NCBI GenBank assembly: GCA_018242685.1
Contig: JAFEBM010000006.1
Location: forward strand, 124,001 to 188,000
Length of the DNA stretch: 64,000 nt
Direction of reading: 5' to 3'
DNA from: Nitrospira sp.
GTDB lineage: Bacteria; Nitrospirota; Nitrospiria; Nitrospirales; Nitrospiraceae
Part shown: positions 43,976 to 53,961 of the stretch, in pieces
How the letters are laid out: the number at the start of each line of letters is the position of its first letter
Position numbering within the stretch: position 1 is the first letter of the stretch
Notes under the pieces: model-generated
Database searches by the model: none
What the model was told of the DNA's origin: nothing
What the model saw: the letters and a program-made list of their open reading frames with translations, nothing else
Position numbers and translations under genes: made by a program

Positions 43976-44641
43976 ATGCAGGTTCTTTCTTACAGTGGAT
44001 CACAACTCGTCGACTTGTGCTCGGCCTTGCTCTTGTTGACCTGTTTCGCGATTGTGGCGCAACGGCGACTCTCGGCCTGCGTCGATCTGTTTGCGCTGCA
44101 GTCGGCCTTTCTCGTTGTGACGACGGCGCTGGTGGCCTATTTGACCGGGAACCAGCACCTCTATATTGCGGCGGCGCTGACCGGTGTCATCAAGGTGATC
44201 ATCATTCCCCGGGTCCTCAAGAAAGTCATTGATCGCCTCAATGTTAAGCGGGAACTGGTGATGTGCGTCAACGTTCCGGCGGGACTGTTGATCTGCGGCG
44301 GACTGGTCATGCTGGCCTTCTTCATCTCGCAGCCGATCATTCCATTAGGTTTTCTGCTCACGAGAGATTCGCTGGCCATCGCCCTCGCGATCGTACTCAT
44401 CGGATTTTTTACGATGATCGCGAGACAAAAGGCCGTGACGCAACTGGTTGGTTTTCTGGTGCTGGAAAACGGCTTGTTTCTAGGCGCGACTGCCGCCACA
44501 TACGGGATGCCGCTGATCGTCGAATTGGGCGTGTTCTTCGACGTGCTCATCGCAACATTGATCGCGGGGATCTATACAAATCGCCTACAAGACGCGTTCG
44601 ACAGCGTGGACACGAATCAACTCACCGTGCTGAAAGAATAG
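43976..44641 (+). CDS. HyfE-like (NuoK-related) membrane subunit
   Basis: A 221-residue membrane protein of six or seven helices, like HyfE. The part homologous to NuoK is in the second half (AIVLIGFFTMIARQKAVTQLVGFLVLENGLFLGATAATYGMPLIVELGVFFDVLIATLI), with the buried Glu residues used for proton transfer in NuoK. ATG 43976 gives the family N-terminus, 4 bp after the previous gene. Confidence 0.88.
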   Translation: MQVLSYSGSQLVDLCSALLLLTCFAIVAQRRLSACVDLFALQSAFLVVTTALVAYLTGNQHLYIAAALTGVIKVIIIPRVLKKVIDRLNVKRELVMCVNVPAGLLICGGLVMLAFFISQPIIPLGFLLTRDSLAIALAIVLIGFFTMIARQKAVTQLVGFLVLENGLFLGATAATYGMPLIVELGVFFDVLIATLIAGIYTNRLQDAFDSVDTNQLTVLKE

Positions 44642-44655
44642 CGGAGGATCTGTTG

Positions 44656-46191
44656 ATGATCGCAGTCGCGGCGTTGGTAGTGGCGCCACTATTCGCAGGA
44701 GGGTTGAGCTTGGTCGTTCACCGCTCCGCGCTGCTCCATGCGATCAACCTCATGAGTATGGGCACGCTCGTGGCGGCAGAAATCACGATCACCCGGACCG
44801 TGCTGAGGGATGGTCCGTTCACGGCTCTGGACCAGTTGGTGTATCTCGACGCGTTGTCATCCTTCATTCTTTTCATCATCGGAGCGGTTGGGCTGGCCTG
44901 TTCGTTCTACATGTGTTCCTACATGGACGAGCAAGTGGCGCGGGGCGTCATCGCGCCTACACGGCTCAACTTGTTCTTTTTCCTTTTTCACATGTTTTTG
45001 CTTGCCATGGTAGTTGCAACCATTGCGAACAGCGTCGGGATGCAATGGGTCGCCATTGAGGCGACGACGCTCGCCACAACCTTTCTGATCGCCTTTTGGC
45101 GGCGTCGAGAGTCGCTGGAGGCCGGGTGGAAATACCTCATTTTGTGTTCGGTCGGAATATCGCTCGCATTGTTCGGCGTCGTACTTACCTATTACTCGTC
45201 GCTGCATGTGCTGGGCGATGTCAGTCAGGCATTGAATGTGACGCAGCTGCTCCCCGTAGCCGATCGATTAAATCCGCATGTCCTGAAGTTGTCCTTCATC
45301 TTTATCTTGGTGGGCTATGGTACCAAAGTGGGGCTCGTCCCTATGCATAGCTGGTTGCCGGACGCGTATACGGAAGCGCCGGCTCCGGTCGTGGCTATGC
45401 TCGCAGGCGTCCTTGAAGTGGTCGCGGTCTATGCAATTTTGAGGATGAGGACGATTGTCGACCATGCCGTGCCGTCTGACTTCACTGGTGGGCTGTTGGC
45501 GTTGCTGGGCTTTGCCTCATTTATGACCGCAGCATTGTTCATCCTTATCCAGCACAACTATAAACGACTGTTTGCCTATTCCAGTATCGAGCACATGGGA
45601 ATTGCCATGATCGGATTTGGAGTCGGGGGACCGCTGGGAACCTTCGGTGGGCTGTTTCACTTGTTGAATCATGCATTCGCGAAATCGATGGCGTTCTTTG
45701 CCGCAGGGAACATTCATCGTCGTTATCACACGATGGAAATCGGTCACGTGCAAGGGTTGGCGGCTGCGCAACCCTGGACGGCCATGGCATTGATGATCTC
45801 GGGGTTGGCCCTATCGGCGCTTCCTCCGTTTGCGTCCTTTGCCAGTGAAGTGCACGTCGTCACAGCCCTGGCCTCGCAAGGTGTCCCGGGAATGCCGTTC
45901 ACCAGTACGGGAGGCATGGTGAGCTTTGCATTGTCGGACCAATTCGGACGGATAGCACTGACTGCGGTATTTCTCATATCTGCGGTTCTCGCATTTGGTG
46001 GATTGATGTATCGCATGACCGGGATGGTTTGGGGTACGCCGCCGGAAGGAGTTCTCCGGGAAGAAACCTGGACTTTAGGTCATTTGCCGGTCATTCTTCT
46101 TGCCGGAGCGCTGGTGGTATTCGGTTTTTTTCTGCCGCCGCCCATACAGCAACTCTTGGAGCAGACGACGATGCTTCTTGTAATCCAATAG
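44656..46191 (+). CDS. HyfF-like (NuoN/NuoL-related) proton-translocating subunit
   Basis: A 511-residue antiporter-like subunit with about 14 helices. The core motif GYGTKVGLVPMHSWLPDAYTEAPAPVVAMLAGVLEVVAVYAILR and IQHNYKRLFAYSSIEHMGIAMIGFGVG mark the proton channel. ATG 44656 follows GCGGAGGATC; the much longer frame to 44263 overlaps the previous gene and is not used. With HyfB-like it makes two pump-type subunits; the third (HyfD) of E. coli hydrogenase 4 is missing. Confidence 0.92.
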   Translation: MIAVAALVVAPLFAGGLSLVVHRSALLHAINLMSMGTLVAAEITITRTVLRDGPFTALDQLVYLDALSSFILFIIGAVGLACSFYMCSYMDEQVARGVIAPTRLNLFFFLFHMFLLAMVVATIANSVGMQWVAIEATTLATTFLIAFWRRRESLEAGWKYLILCSVGISLALFGVVLTYYSSLHVLGDVSQALNVTQLLPVADRLNPHVLKLSFIFILVGYGTKVGLVPMHSWLPDAYTEAPAPVVAMLAGVLEVVAVYAILRMRTIVDHAVPSDFTGGLLALLGFASFMTAALFILIQHNYKRLFAYSSIEHMGIAMIGFGVGGPLGTFGGLFHLLNHAFAKSMAFFAAGNIHRRYHTMEIGHVQGLAAAQPWTAMALMISGLALSALPPFASFASEVHVVTALASQGVPGMPFTSTGGMVSFALSDQFGRIALTAVFLISAVLAFGGLMYRMTGMVWGTPPEGVLREETWTLGHLPVILLAGALVVFGFFLPPPIQQLLEQTTMLLVIQ

Positions 46192-46203
46192 GAGAGGACG
46201 GTC

Positions 46204-47796
46204 ATGACAGAGGCGAGGCCCTGTGACAACTTGCTCAAAGCCGCGTTCCCGGCCATTGTGCAGGATGACCCGGTCTGTGGAGAATCTTCTCATTTCCAGG
46301 TTCCTAAGGACCTACTTCCGGCGATCACTCGCTACCTGCATACCCAGCCGAACTTGCGCGGCCGACTGACACTCATCTGGGCCTGTGATCATCGCCCTGT
46401 TCGTGATACCTACGGGCTTCATTACCTGTTCACGCTAGAGGTGTCTCACCACTGGGTGGTGTTGTCAATTGAGCTCGCGGGCAACGATCGGCTGTTTCCA
46501 TCCATTACGCCGCACGTTCATGCCGCCAAGTGGTATGAACGAGAGATTCGCGACATGTTCGGGCTCATTCCCGAGGGACACCCGGACCTGCGACGTCTGG
46601 TTCGACACGAGCATTGGCCGAAGGGGACGCACCCGCTCAGGAAAGACTTTCCCTGGGACCGAGTGCTGGGCAGACAACAGGGCGAGCATCGCTTTCGGCG
46701 TATCGAGGGAGAAGGAGTGTTTGAGGTGCCGGTGGGACCCATCCACGCCGGGATCATCGAGTCCGGGCATTTTCGGTTTTCCGTGGCCGGCGAACCGATC
46801 ATGCAGCTCGAGCTGCGCCATTTTTGGAAACACCGCGGCGTAGAAAAGCTTTTCGAGGAGCAGACGCTGATCGGAGCGGTGCCGCTGGCCGAACGCGTGT
46901 CCGGGGACACAACGGTAGGGCACAGTCTCGCCTATTGCCAGGCCGTTGAACCGCTTCTGGATCTCCAAGTGCCCCGGCGCGCCAGGTACCTCCGTTCTCT
47001 CTTTTTGGAGCTGGAACGACTGTACAATCATCTCGGCGACATCGGCGCCATGTGCAATGACACAGCGTATGCGCTCGCCCATGCGCATTGTGGTCGGATG
47101 AAAGAGCGGATCATGCAGCTCAATGATCGGCTCACAGGTTCACGGTTCCTGCGGGATGTCCTCCGGGTCGGAGGGGTGACTCGAGACATAGAGAATCGTC
47201 AACTCGCCGACCTTGTGGATGAACTGAACCGCATCCAACCGGACTTTTCCGAAGTGGGGGCCATCATTTTTGCGAACGCTTCCCTTACCGATCGCCTGGA
47301 AACGACGGGAATCCTCAATGGGCAAACGGCGTGGGATCACGCCGTGATGGGCGTCGTGGGGCGGGCATCGGGCATGGATTGCGATCTGAGGCGTGATCGC
47401 CCATTCGCTGCCTATGACGAGCTACCCGTGAACGTAGCTCTGTATCGCTACGGTGACGTGCGGGCCAGGTTGCGCGTTCGTGGCGATGAGATCCATGAAT
47501 CCATTCGCCTCATCCGTGAAATTTGCAGCAAGATTCCGGATGGTCCGGTCGCAAATGAACTAAGTTGCTCACCGAATCCAGGCGACTGGACGCTGTCAGC
47601 GGTCGAAGGTTGGCGAGGGGAAATCCTTTATATGGTGATGGCGGGAGAAGGTGGCCGGATTCATCGTTGCAAAGTTCGCGACCCATCGTTCGTGAATTGG
47701 CCCGCGATTCAATGGGCTGTGCCGGGGAATATCATCCCGGACTTTCCTCTCATCAACAAAAGCTTCAACCTCTCATACGCTGGAAACGATCTGTAG
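46204..47796 (+). CDS. HyfG/NuoCD-like large subunit lacking all NiFe-site cysteines
   Basis: A 530-residue fusion of a NuoC-like domain (residues 1-165, with [20 protein letters not shown]) and a NuoD/hydrogenase large subunit domain. The N-terminal nickel motif RVCGxC is RVSGDT here (Ser233, Thr236) and the C-terminal DPCxxC is DPSFVN (Ser495, Asn498), so none of the four metal ligands remains. No C-terminal His-type maturation signal follows. The rest of the fold is well kept ([28 protein letters not shown]), so it is a selected, non-hydrogenase version. It cannot make H2 by the known NiFe chemistry. Confidence 0.93.
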   Translation: MTEARPCDNLLKAAFPAIVQDDPVCGESSHFQVPKDLLPAITRYLHTQPNLRGRLTLIWACDHRPVRDTYGLHYLFTLEVSHHWVVLSIELAGNDRLFPSITPHVHAAKWYEREIRDMFGLIPEGHPDLRRLVRHEHWPKGTHPLRKDFPWDRVLGRQQGEHRFRRIEGEGVFEVPVGPIHAGIIESGHFRFSVAGEPIMQLELRHFWKHRGVEKLFEEQTLIGAVPLAERVSGDTTVGHSLAYCQAVEPLLDLQVPRRARYLRSLFLELERLYNHLGDIGAMCNDTAYALAHAHCGRMKERIMQLNDRLTGSRFLRDVLRVGGVTRDIENRQLADLVDELNRIQPDFSEVGAIIFANASLTDRLETTGILNGQTAWDHAVMGVVGRASGMDCDLRRDRPFAAYDELPVNVALYRYGDVRARLRVRGDEIHESIRLIREICSKIPDGPVANELSCSPNPGDWTLSAVEGWRGEILYMVMAGEGGRIHRCKVRDPSFVNWPAIQWAVPGNIIPDFPLINKSFNLSYAGNDL

Positions 47797-47806
47797 GAGG
47801 CCGAAC

Positions 47807-48316
47807 ATGTTCCGTATCATCAAGAAGAGTTTGAAGATCGGAGTTGTGACGGGTCAGTATCGCAGAGCGGAGAGGTCTGCGCTACCGGTTAGCCCGGAAG
47901 TTAAGGACAAAACTAAACTCTTCAAACGGTCGCTCGCGATCCGTGAAGTAGATACCGGCTCCTGCAACGCCTGTGAGATGGAAATGAATGCGCTCCTCAA
48001 TCCTGTGTACGATGCCGAACGGTTCGGCATTCACATCGCAGCCTCACCGCGCCATGCCGATGCATTGGTGGTGACGGGGCCGGTCACCGTCAACATGGAG
48101 CGAGCGTTGAAAGATGTGCACAAGCAAACACCTGACCCGAAAATCGTCATTGCACTCGGCGACTGCGCGATCACCTGCGGCATGTTCAAAAACAGCTATG
48201 CAGTGACCGGGCCTGTGGAACGGCATATTCCTGTGGATATTCGTATCTCCGGCTGCCCGCCGCGGCCAGCGGAAATTCTCGAGGTCTTATCGGAGTTGCG
48301 CAAGCCAACGGTATGA
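47807..48316 (+). CDS. HyfI/NuoB-like small subunit with one [4Fe-4S] cluster
   Basis: A 169-residue NuoB/HycG-type subunit. Cluster ligands are all present: Cys53 and Cys56 (TGSCNACEMEMNAL), Cys120 (LGDCAITCGMF) and Cys150 (ISGCPPRPAEIL). This is the proximal or N2-type cluster that in hydrogenases faces the NiFe site and in complex I faces quinone. Preceded by GGAGG, 10 bp after the large subunit. No ferredoxin-like (HyfA/HyfH) electron-input gene follows. Confidence 0.92.
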   Translation: MFRIIKKSLKIGVVTGQYRRAERSALPVSPEVKDKTKLFKRSLAIREVDTGSCNACEMEMNALLNPVYDAERFGIHIAASPRHADALVVTGPVTVNMERALKDVHKQTPDPKIVIALGDCAITCGMFKNSYAVTGPVERHIPVDIRISGCPPRPAEILEVLSELRKPTV

Positions 48317-48404
48317 GGGGTAACAACCGGGAGCCTGTGATGGGAGTGCGACCTCTGACAGGTTGGGAATTAGGGAGTGTCAAAATAGTTTTTCCAACAG
48401 TTTG

Positions 48405-50717
48405 CTACGCTACTTTCTTCCCGTCGAGCACTTCACGAACTTTTTGGGTGAGCAAGTTCGGCGTGAAAGGTTTCTGAAGAAAGGCCGTGTCCCGTTTGAT
48501 CCCACCCTGTTCGAACACCGGATGATCGGGGTAGCCGGACATGTACAAGACCTTGATCTCGGGACGCACAACCGCCAGTTTTTCTGCGACCTCCGGCCCG
48601 CTCATCTGCGGCATCGCGACGTCCGTCAGCAACAAATGAATCGGACCCAGGTGTTTCGCGCCGGTCAGGAGCGCTTCGATGCCGTGACGCGCGACCAACA
48701 CCTCATATCCACTGAGGCGAAGGGCTTCTTGCACAAGCCCGCGCACCGACGGGTCGTCCTCGACGACGAGTATCGTTTCGCGCCCGATCGCTCTGACCAC
48801 TGCTCCATTGACGACCGGCGCGGCTTGTGTGATCGCATCCACTTTCGGGAAGAAAATCTTGCACGTGGTTCCTTGTCCTAGCTTGCTTTCAATCCCGATG
48901 GTTCCGCCGCTTTGCTTCACGATACCGTACACCGTGGACAACCCGAGACCCGTCCCCTTCCCTTCTTCCTTTGTGGTAAAAAACGGCTCGAATAAATGCG
49001 ATTGGGTTTCTTCGCTCATACCATGACCCGTGTCTCTGATCGCCAGGAGCACGTACGCCCCCTCGTCGAGCATCACGGTTTCACGTGGAAGATCTTTCCC
49101 GATGGTGACATTCCGAGTCTGAATCGTCAGCTGGCCACCCATCGGCATCGCGTCTCGAGCATTCACGGCCAGATTCATGATCACCTGCTCGATCTGCCCT
49201 GGATCGGCCTTGATCGATCCCAACTGCGGCTCGAGGTCGGCGCAGAGTTCAATGATGTCCTCGCCTAGCAGCCGTCGCAGCATCCCGTCCATATTCATGA
49301 CGATCGCGTTCAGGTCCACGATCTTGGCCGCCACAAATTGCCGCCGACTGAAAATCAGCAGTTGGCGGGTCAGGCCGGCGGCCCGATCGGCGGCTTTTTT
49401 GACCTCTTCCATCTCGCGTCGCGCTGGATCTCCCGACCCCAAGCGACTCAGGATCAACTCGCTGTATCCACGAATGACCGTCAGTAGATTGTTGAAATCA
49501 TGAGCGACACCGCCGGCGAGCCGCCCCACAGCCTCCATCTTCTGCGATTGACGCAGTTGCGCCTCCGTCAGGCGCAACGCCTCTTCGGCTCTCGTGCGTT
49601 CACCGAATTGCCCGATCTTTAGACCGACATCGGCGATCATGCTGAGCAGCTCGCTATCCGGCTCACGGACCTGATGGCTGAAGAACTCGATGACGCCCTC
49701 GACTTCACCACCGATACGAATCGGAAACCCAAACGCGCCGTGAAGCCCGGCGTGAGCGGCCAAATCCGATCGAACAAAAATGGGGTCGAGCGTCACATCT
49801 TTGATCCACACCGGTTGCCCGCTTTCCCAGATTCGCCCCGGCAATCCCACACCGGGCTTGAAGGTCTGATGCTGGATCTGCGCGATAAATTCATTGACGG
49901 AAAGCGTGGTGACTCGCCAGTGATCGAGGCACCGCAGCGTTCCCGATTGTTTATCCAGTCTCCACACTACACCGAGATCCCATTCAAGACTCTCGCCGAC
50001 CGCTTGAATGATTTTCGGCACCGCTTCTTCGAGCCTCACGGCTTCCGATAGCACACGCGTCACCGCATATTGGGACGCCAGCCGCCGTTCCGCCCGACGA
50101 CGATCCGTAATGTCCCGCACAAACGCGCTGAAGATATACGCTTCACCGATACGCGCCAGCGAGACGGCGAGCTCGACCGGGAACTCGTGGCCTTCCTTAT
50201 GTCGCGCAGCGATCTCGATCCGACGATTCAGCACGGGGCCGACTCCGGTCTTGAGATACTCTCGAATCCCTTGAGCGTGCGCCTCCCGATCCCGCTCGGG
50301 AATGATGGTGTCCGAAAGCAATTTTCCCATCGCCTCTTCGCGGGTCCACCCGAAGACAGCCGTCGCTTGAGCATTCCATTCGGTCACGATTCCGGCTGCA
50401 TCGATGGTAATGACTCCATCGAGCGCCGTGTCGACAATCGCTCGATTGCGTTCCTGGCTCTGGAGTAAGGCCGCCTCCGCGGCCCGCGCCCAGGCGCTTT
50501 CCTGTTGAGCTTGTCGATATTCCGCCCGCAATCGGATCGTCGACCACAACAGCAACATCAACAGCGGAAGCCAAACGGCGGCCACGATGCTGCGTTCGAC
50601 ATGGCCGAGTAGAAAGGTCCCCACGCCCAACGTAAACAGCGTGATCAAGACCATCACGAACGTCAACCACTCATATCGGCGAGCCGTTGAAGCGGATCGC
50701 TCTTCCGGCTGGGTCAT
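48405..50717 (-). CDS. Hybrid sensor histidine kinase (PAS-GAF-HisKA-HATPase-REC)
   Basis: A 770-residue kinase. Two N-terminal helices (residues about 16-60), PAS (about 90-210, VDTALDGVITIDAAGIVTEWNAQATAVFGWTREEAMG), GAF (about 225-375), HisKA with GGVAHDFNNLLTVIRGYSELIL, HATPase with GKGTGLGLSTVYGIVKQSGG, and a C-terminal receiver with Asp in LLLTDVAMPQMSG. GVAHDFNNLL marks the group whose C-terminal receiver is often used for feedback. It faces the Ehr-type operon tail to tail; partner unknown. Confidence 0.92.
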   Translation of the reverse strand: MTQPEERSASTARRYEWLTFVMVLITLFTLGVGTFLLGHVERSIVAAVWLPLLMLLLWSTIRLRAEYRQAQQESAWARAAEAALLQSQERNRAIVDTALDGVITIDAAGIVTEWNAQATAVFGWTREEAMGKLLSDTIIPERDREAHAQGIREYLKTGVGPVLNRRIEIAARHKEGHEFPVELAVSLARIGEAYIFSAFVRDITDRRRAERRLASQYAVTRVLSEAVRLEEAVPKIIQAVGESLEWDLGVVWRLDKQSGTLRCLDHWRVTTLSVNEFIAQIQHQTFKPGVGLPGRIWESGQPVWIKDVTLDPIFVRSDLAAHAGLHGAFGFPIRIGGEVEGVIEFFSHQVREPDSELLSMIADVGLKIGQFGERTRAEEALRLTEAQLRQSQKMEAVGRLAGGVAHDFNNLLTVIRGYSELILSRLGSGDPARREMEEVKKAADRAAGLTRQLLIFSRRQFVAAKIVDLNAIVMNMDGMLRRLLGEDIIELCADLEPQLGSIKADPGQIEQVIMNLAVNARDAMPMGGQLTIQTRNVTIGKDLPRETVMLDEGAYVLLAIRDTGHGMSEETQSHLFEPFFTTKEEGKGTGLGLSTVYGIVKQSGGTIGIESKLGQGTTCKIFFPKVDAITQAAPVVNGAVVRAIGRETILVVEDDPSVRGLVQEALRLSGYEVLVARHGIEALLTGAKHLGPIHLLLTDVAMPQMSGPEVAEKLAVVRPEIKVLYMSGYPDHPVFEQGGIKRDTAFLQKPFTPNLLTQKVREVLDGKKVA

Positions 50718-52204
50718 GTGGTCATCCTTGTGATCACCCAGGTGTCCAGAATTTCGGATGGGTGATAGGCCGACTTGGCAGCACGCAGTCCCGGAAGGCC
50801 TGCATCATCCATGGCATTGATAGAGACGGCCCCTTGCGCCATGGCGGTTCGACAGGTCTCGCGGAAAACCCACTGAGCCAGACCGGGAATGGAACGGTCC
50901 GCGACCTCCAACAAGATGCACCAGGTCTGAGGAGTCACCCAGTACCCGAAGGTGTAGGCAACGATGTCATGGCTGACTCTCAGGACAGTACCCGACAAGC
51001 CGATCCGTTCATGCTCTTGAAAGACGAGCGCGTGGGCCATTTCCGCATCCTCCAGAAGCAGCTTCTCAATCTGATCGAGATTTCCCCGGCGTTTCTGTTC
51101 GGCCCACCGCCGATACAGACGCGCGCAGCCGGAGTGATGGTCAGCCCGATAGGGCTCTTTCGCGATCGTCTGTTCTCGGGCCACACGATTGCAGAGCGCC
51201 CGTTGGGATTTGTAGCGGTCTCCTGCCAAGGCGGCCAGAGCCTCGACAGGGTAGAGATAGTCTCCTTCTTTCCGACGGGATTGAATCCCGTCGCGCTCCA
51301 GCTGTTGTCGTTGGGATTCCATCACGTTTTCGATTCGACTCACCGGCGACGGTCCATTCCACGACCGCATCAGCGCGAACGCCTGCTCCACCGCCCGATC
51401 CAAAGGACCGGCTCCGAGCGGCGGGAGCGGCATGAACCACCCGTCCGGAGACTGGACAAAAAGAAACACCGTGCGATCGAACTCCATCCACCAATAGGGA
51501 AGCAGCGATGACCAGATGTAATGGTAGGGAAACGCAAACGCGGCGGGTGTCTCATGGCAGAGCACTTGAGCCCGTTCGAGCGCCTTCTCGAAATACGAGC
51601 CGTCAGATACTGTCAGTGGATGGAGCCGAAAATCTATTCGCTGCGGCCTGAGACGAGCCGTCAGGTGAGGCAGCGCCTTGAGCACGACCACATCGTCTTG
51701 GAAGGAACCAATGAGGCGGGGATGAGCCGCAATCGTCTCCACGATTGCGTCACCAGCAAGAAAGATCGCGATACGTTCTCCATACTCGCGAATCGCGCTC
51801 GATGGCGCGTCGCGCATGAACGGACACTTAGAATCCCACCCGAGCAGAACCTCTCGACCCGACAGGTCCCACATCAGCGCCATCGGGTACAGCCGACAAT
51901 CCAAGGGGCGAACGTCGTAAATTCCGCACCGGCCTGACTTCGAATCAAAAGCCGGACAGAGATACCCCTCGCCGATCGGGTTCTTGACAAGACCAATCTG
52001 CGAGCCGGATTTATCGGGAAAGAACGACTCGGAGACTCCATGTTCCACGGCATCGCTGATTTCCGAACGCGTAAAGTATGGACGAAGGAAACTGTCGGCT
52101 TCCGGGAAGCGACAACACACATCACAACGAAAACACGCCGAATCCGGCACCAGTTGAGGCAGAACCCTCAATGTCTGTTTGGAATCCACCGCCCTAAAGT
52201 CCAT
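50714..52204 (-). CDS. YkgJ-type cysteine-cluster protein fused to a DUF2156-like acyltransferase domain
   Basis: About 496 residues. The N-terminal half has the YkgJ/zinc- or iron-chelating signature: ACFRCDVCCRFPEAD, CPAFDSKSGRCGIYDVRPLDCRLYPM. The C-terminal half (LYPVEALAALAGDRYKSQRALCNRV ... ISINAMDDAGLPGLRAAKSAYHPS) resembles DUF2156, a GNAT-type fold seen in phosphatidylglycerol lysyltransferases. ATG 52204 is chosen for GGAGC upstream; the frame opens back to 52348. Its stop overlaps the hybrid kinase start by 4 bases. Possible role: tRNA-dependent or peptidyl modification; not established. Confidence 0.72.
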   Translation of the reverse strand: MDFRAVDSKQTLRVLPQLVPDSACFRCDVCCRFPEADSFLRPYFTRSEISDAVEHGVSESFFPDKSGSQIGLVKNPIGEGYLCPAFDSKSGRCGIYDVRPLDCRLYPMALMWDLSGREVLLGWDSKCPFMRDAPSSAIREYGERIAIFLAGDAIVETIAAHPRLIGSFQDDVVVLKALPHLTARLRPQRIDFRLHPLTVSDGSYFEKALERAQVLCHETPAAFAFPYHYIWSSLLPYWWMEFDRTVFLFVQSPDGWFMPLPPLGAGPLDRAVEQAFALMRSWNGPSPVSRIENVMESQRQQLERDGIQSRRKEGDYLYPVEALAALAGDRYKSQRALCNRVAREQTIAKEPYRADHHSGCARLYRRWAEQKRRGNLDQIEKLLLEDAEMAHALVFQEHERIGLSGTVLRVSHDIVAYTFGYWVTPQTWCILLEVADRSIPGLAQWVFRETCRTAMAQGAVSINAMDDAGLPGLRAAKSAYHPSEILDTWVITRMTT

Positions 52205-52414
52205 CAAGCTCCAATCATACGATGCATGTCGGACGGTAGCAAGGAAGGTTCGCTTCCGATCATCTCGTCGCCTGTCCGCACCATTCCATACCTCTACCGA
52301 TCGGCGGTCCGTCGGCCTCTTGTCGATCGCTGATGTGCGTGCTAGCATTGGCTTCTTTGCCAGACGCTCTCACAATAGCCCGCAGCAGTCCGCAGCATAC
52401 TAGGGGATGTTCCG

Positions 52415-53890
52415 TTGGCACAAACTGAATCCTCCTGCCCGACGCTCTCTCCTGAGGCAGCACGCGATCGCTGTGCCGCCATCCGTACGCAGTTAAGTCT
52501 TGCCAATCTATTTGGATCTTCATCCACCGTCTCTTTTCAACAGCAGTCTCCCGGCTTGGGGGCGGCGACCTCGTGGCGAGTCAGCCCCTGCCCGTTTTAC
52601 CTGTCTTCCGATCAGCTGCAATTCTTCACCGATTTGGGGCCACACCTGCTCTCGTTCTATCGAGCGTTGAATCGGCTCTACAATGAAAGCGTCAAAGGAA
52701 CTCAACCGGCCTGGATATCAAAATATCTCGATCAGGGCAAGCCGGAAGCTTTGGTGCAGTACAGCCGGATGAAACGGTTTCGCGATGCCTTGCCCGCCGT
52801 CATCAGGCCCGATGTGATCCCCACACAGGACGGCATGGTCATCACCGAGCTGGATTCGGTTCCGGGCGGCATCGGGCTCACCGCCTGCCTCTCGTACATC
52901 TATCACGACCTTGCCGGCGGTGATGCACGGCTCATCGGCGGACGGGACGGAATGGTACGCGGATTTGCGCGCATGCTGCGATCTGTGCAAGGCCAGCATG
53001 AGGGATGCATCGCGATCCTGGTCTCGGAGGAATCCAAAGACTATCGGCCGGAAATGTCCTGGTTGGCCGCACAACTCCGCGAAGCGGGGACGCCCGTTTG
53101 GTGTGTCGAGCCTCAGGAGATTCGTTTTACGGAGGAAGGTCTTCGATTACAGATCGACGGCAGCGAGCAATCGATCGGTGCGGTCTACCGTTTCTATGAA
53201 CTGTTCGACCTGTTGAACATTCCCAAGGCCGAGCTCGTGCAATATGCCGCGAAGAAAGGCCGGGTGTCCGTGACGCCGCCCTACAAGCCGACACTGGAAG
53301 AAAAATCCGCGTTCGCGCTGCTGCACCATCCGAAGCTCCACCCCTTCTGGGAAAAGGAACTCGGAGCGGACTGCATGCTTCATTTGAGCGCCATCATGCC
53401 GAAGACCTGGCTGCTCGACCCAGCGCCGCTTCCCGCGATTGCGACGATCCCCGGCCTACGGGTCGGAGGGCGAGCGGTGACAAATTGGTCCGACCTCGAG
53501 ACGGCCACGCAGAAAGAGCGCCATTTCGTCATCAAGCCTTCCGGCTTTTCCGCACTCGCGTGGGGAAGCCGCGGCGTATCGATCGGGCATGACATGCCTC
53601 AGAGTGCATGGGTTGAGACCCTCCGGAACGCGCTTGCATCCTTCCCGACCACACCCTATCTCTTACAAGAATTCCATAAGGGGCGACTGTTCGAAATGAA
53701 CTATCTGGATGAAGACAGGCAGACGATCGTGCACATGTCCGGCCGGGCACGGTTGTCTCCCTATTATGTTGTTTCAGACGATACAGTGGAACTCACCGGC
53801 ATTCTGGCGACAATCTGCCCAGCCGATAAAAAGATTCTTCACGGCATGAAGGATGCGATTATGATTCCTTGCGCCCTACGATCGAGCTGA
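52415..53890 (+). CDS. ATP-grasp-like protein of unknown function
   Basis: A 491-residue soluble protein with TTG start (GGGGA upstream), divergent from the YkgJ fusion. It has features of an ATP-grasp ligase: VITELDSVPGGIGLTACL near residue 145 and, in the last third, HFVIKPSGFSALAWGSRGV (ATP Lys and glycine-rich loop) and LLQEFHKGRLFEMNYLDEDRQ. A middle CIAILVSEESKDYRPEMSWLAAQLREAGTPVW segment looks like a Rossmann-type pre-ATP-grasp domain. The substrate is unknown; it resembles the glutathionylspermidine-synthase-like group only loosely. Confidence 0.6.
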   Translation: MAQTESSCPTLSPEAARDRCAAIRTQLSLANLFGSSSTVSFQQQSPGLGAATSWRVSPCPFYLSSDQLQFFTDLGPHLLSFYRALNRLYNESVKGTQPAWISKYLDQGKPEALVQYSRMKRFRDALPAVIRPDVIPTQDGMVITELDSVPGGIGLTACLSYIYHDLAGGDARLIGGRDGMVRGFARMLRSVQGQHEGCIAILVSEESKDYRPEMSWLAAQLREAGTPVWCVEPQEIRFTEEGLRLQIDGSEQSIGAVYRFYELFDLLNIPKAELVQYAAKKGRVSVTPPYKPTLEEKSAFALLHHPKLHPFWEKELGADCMLHLSAIMPKTWLLDPAPLPAIATIPGLRVGGRAVTNWSDLETATQKERHFVIKPSGFSALAWGSRGVSIGHDMPQSAWVETLRNALASFPTTPYLLQEFHKGRLFEMNYLDEDRQTIVHMSGRARLSPYYVVSDDTVELTGILATICPADKKILHGMKDAIMIPCALRSS

Positions 53891-53961
53891 TCCGCGATTC
53901 TCCAATAAACCATAAAATGGGCGTTCCACTTTCTTCCATTTCCTGGTAGCCTAAGATAATT

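Noticed and set aside
46204..48316. Calling the 40.9-48.3 kb operon a hydrogenase or formate hydrogenlyase
   Set aside because: All four NiFe-binding cysteines of the large subunit are replaced, and no hydrogenase maturation or formate dehydrogenase gene is in the window.
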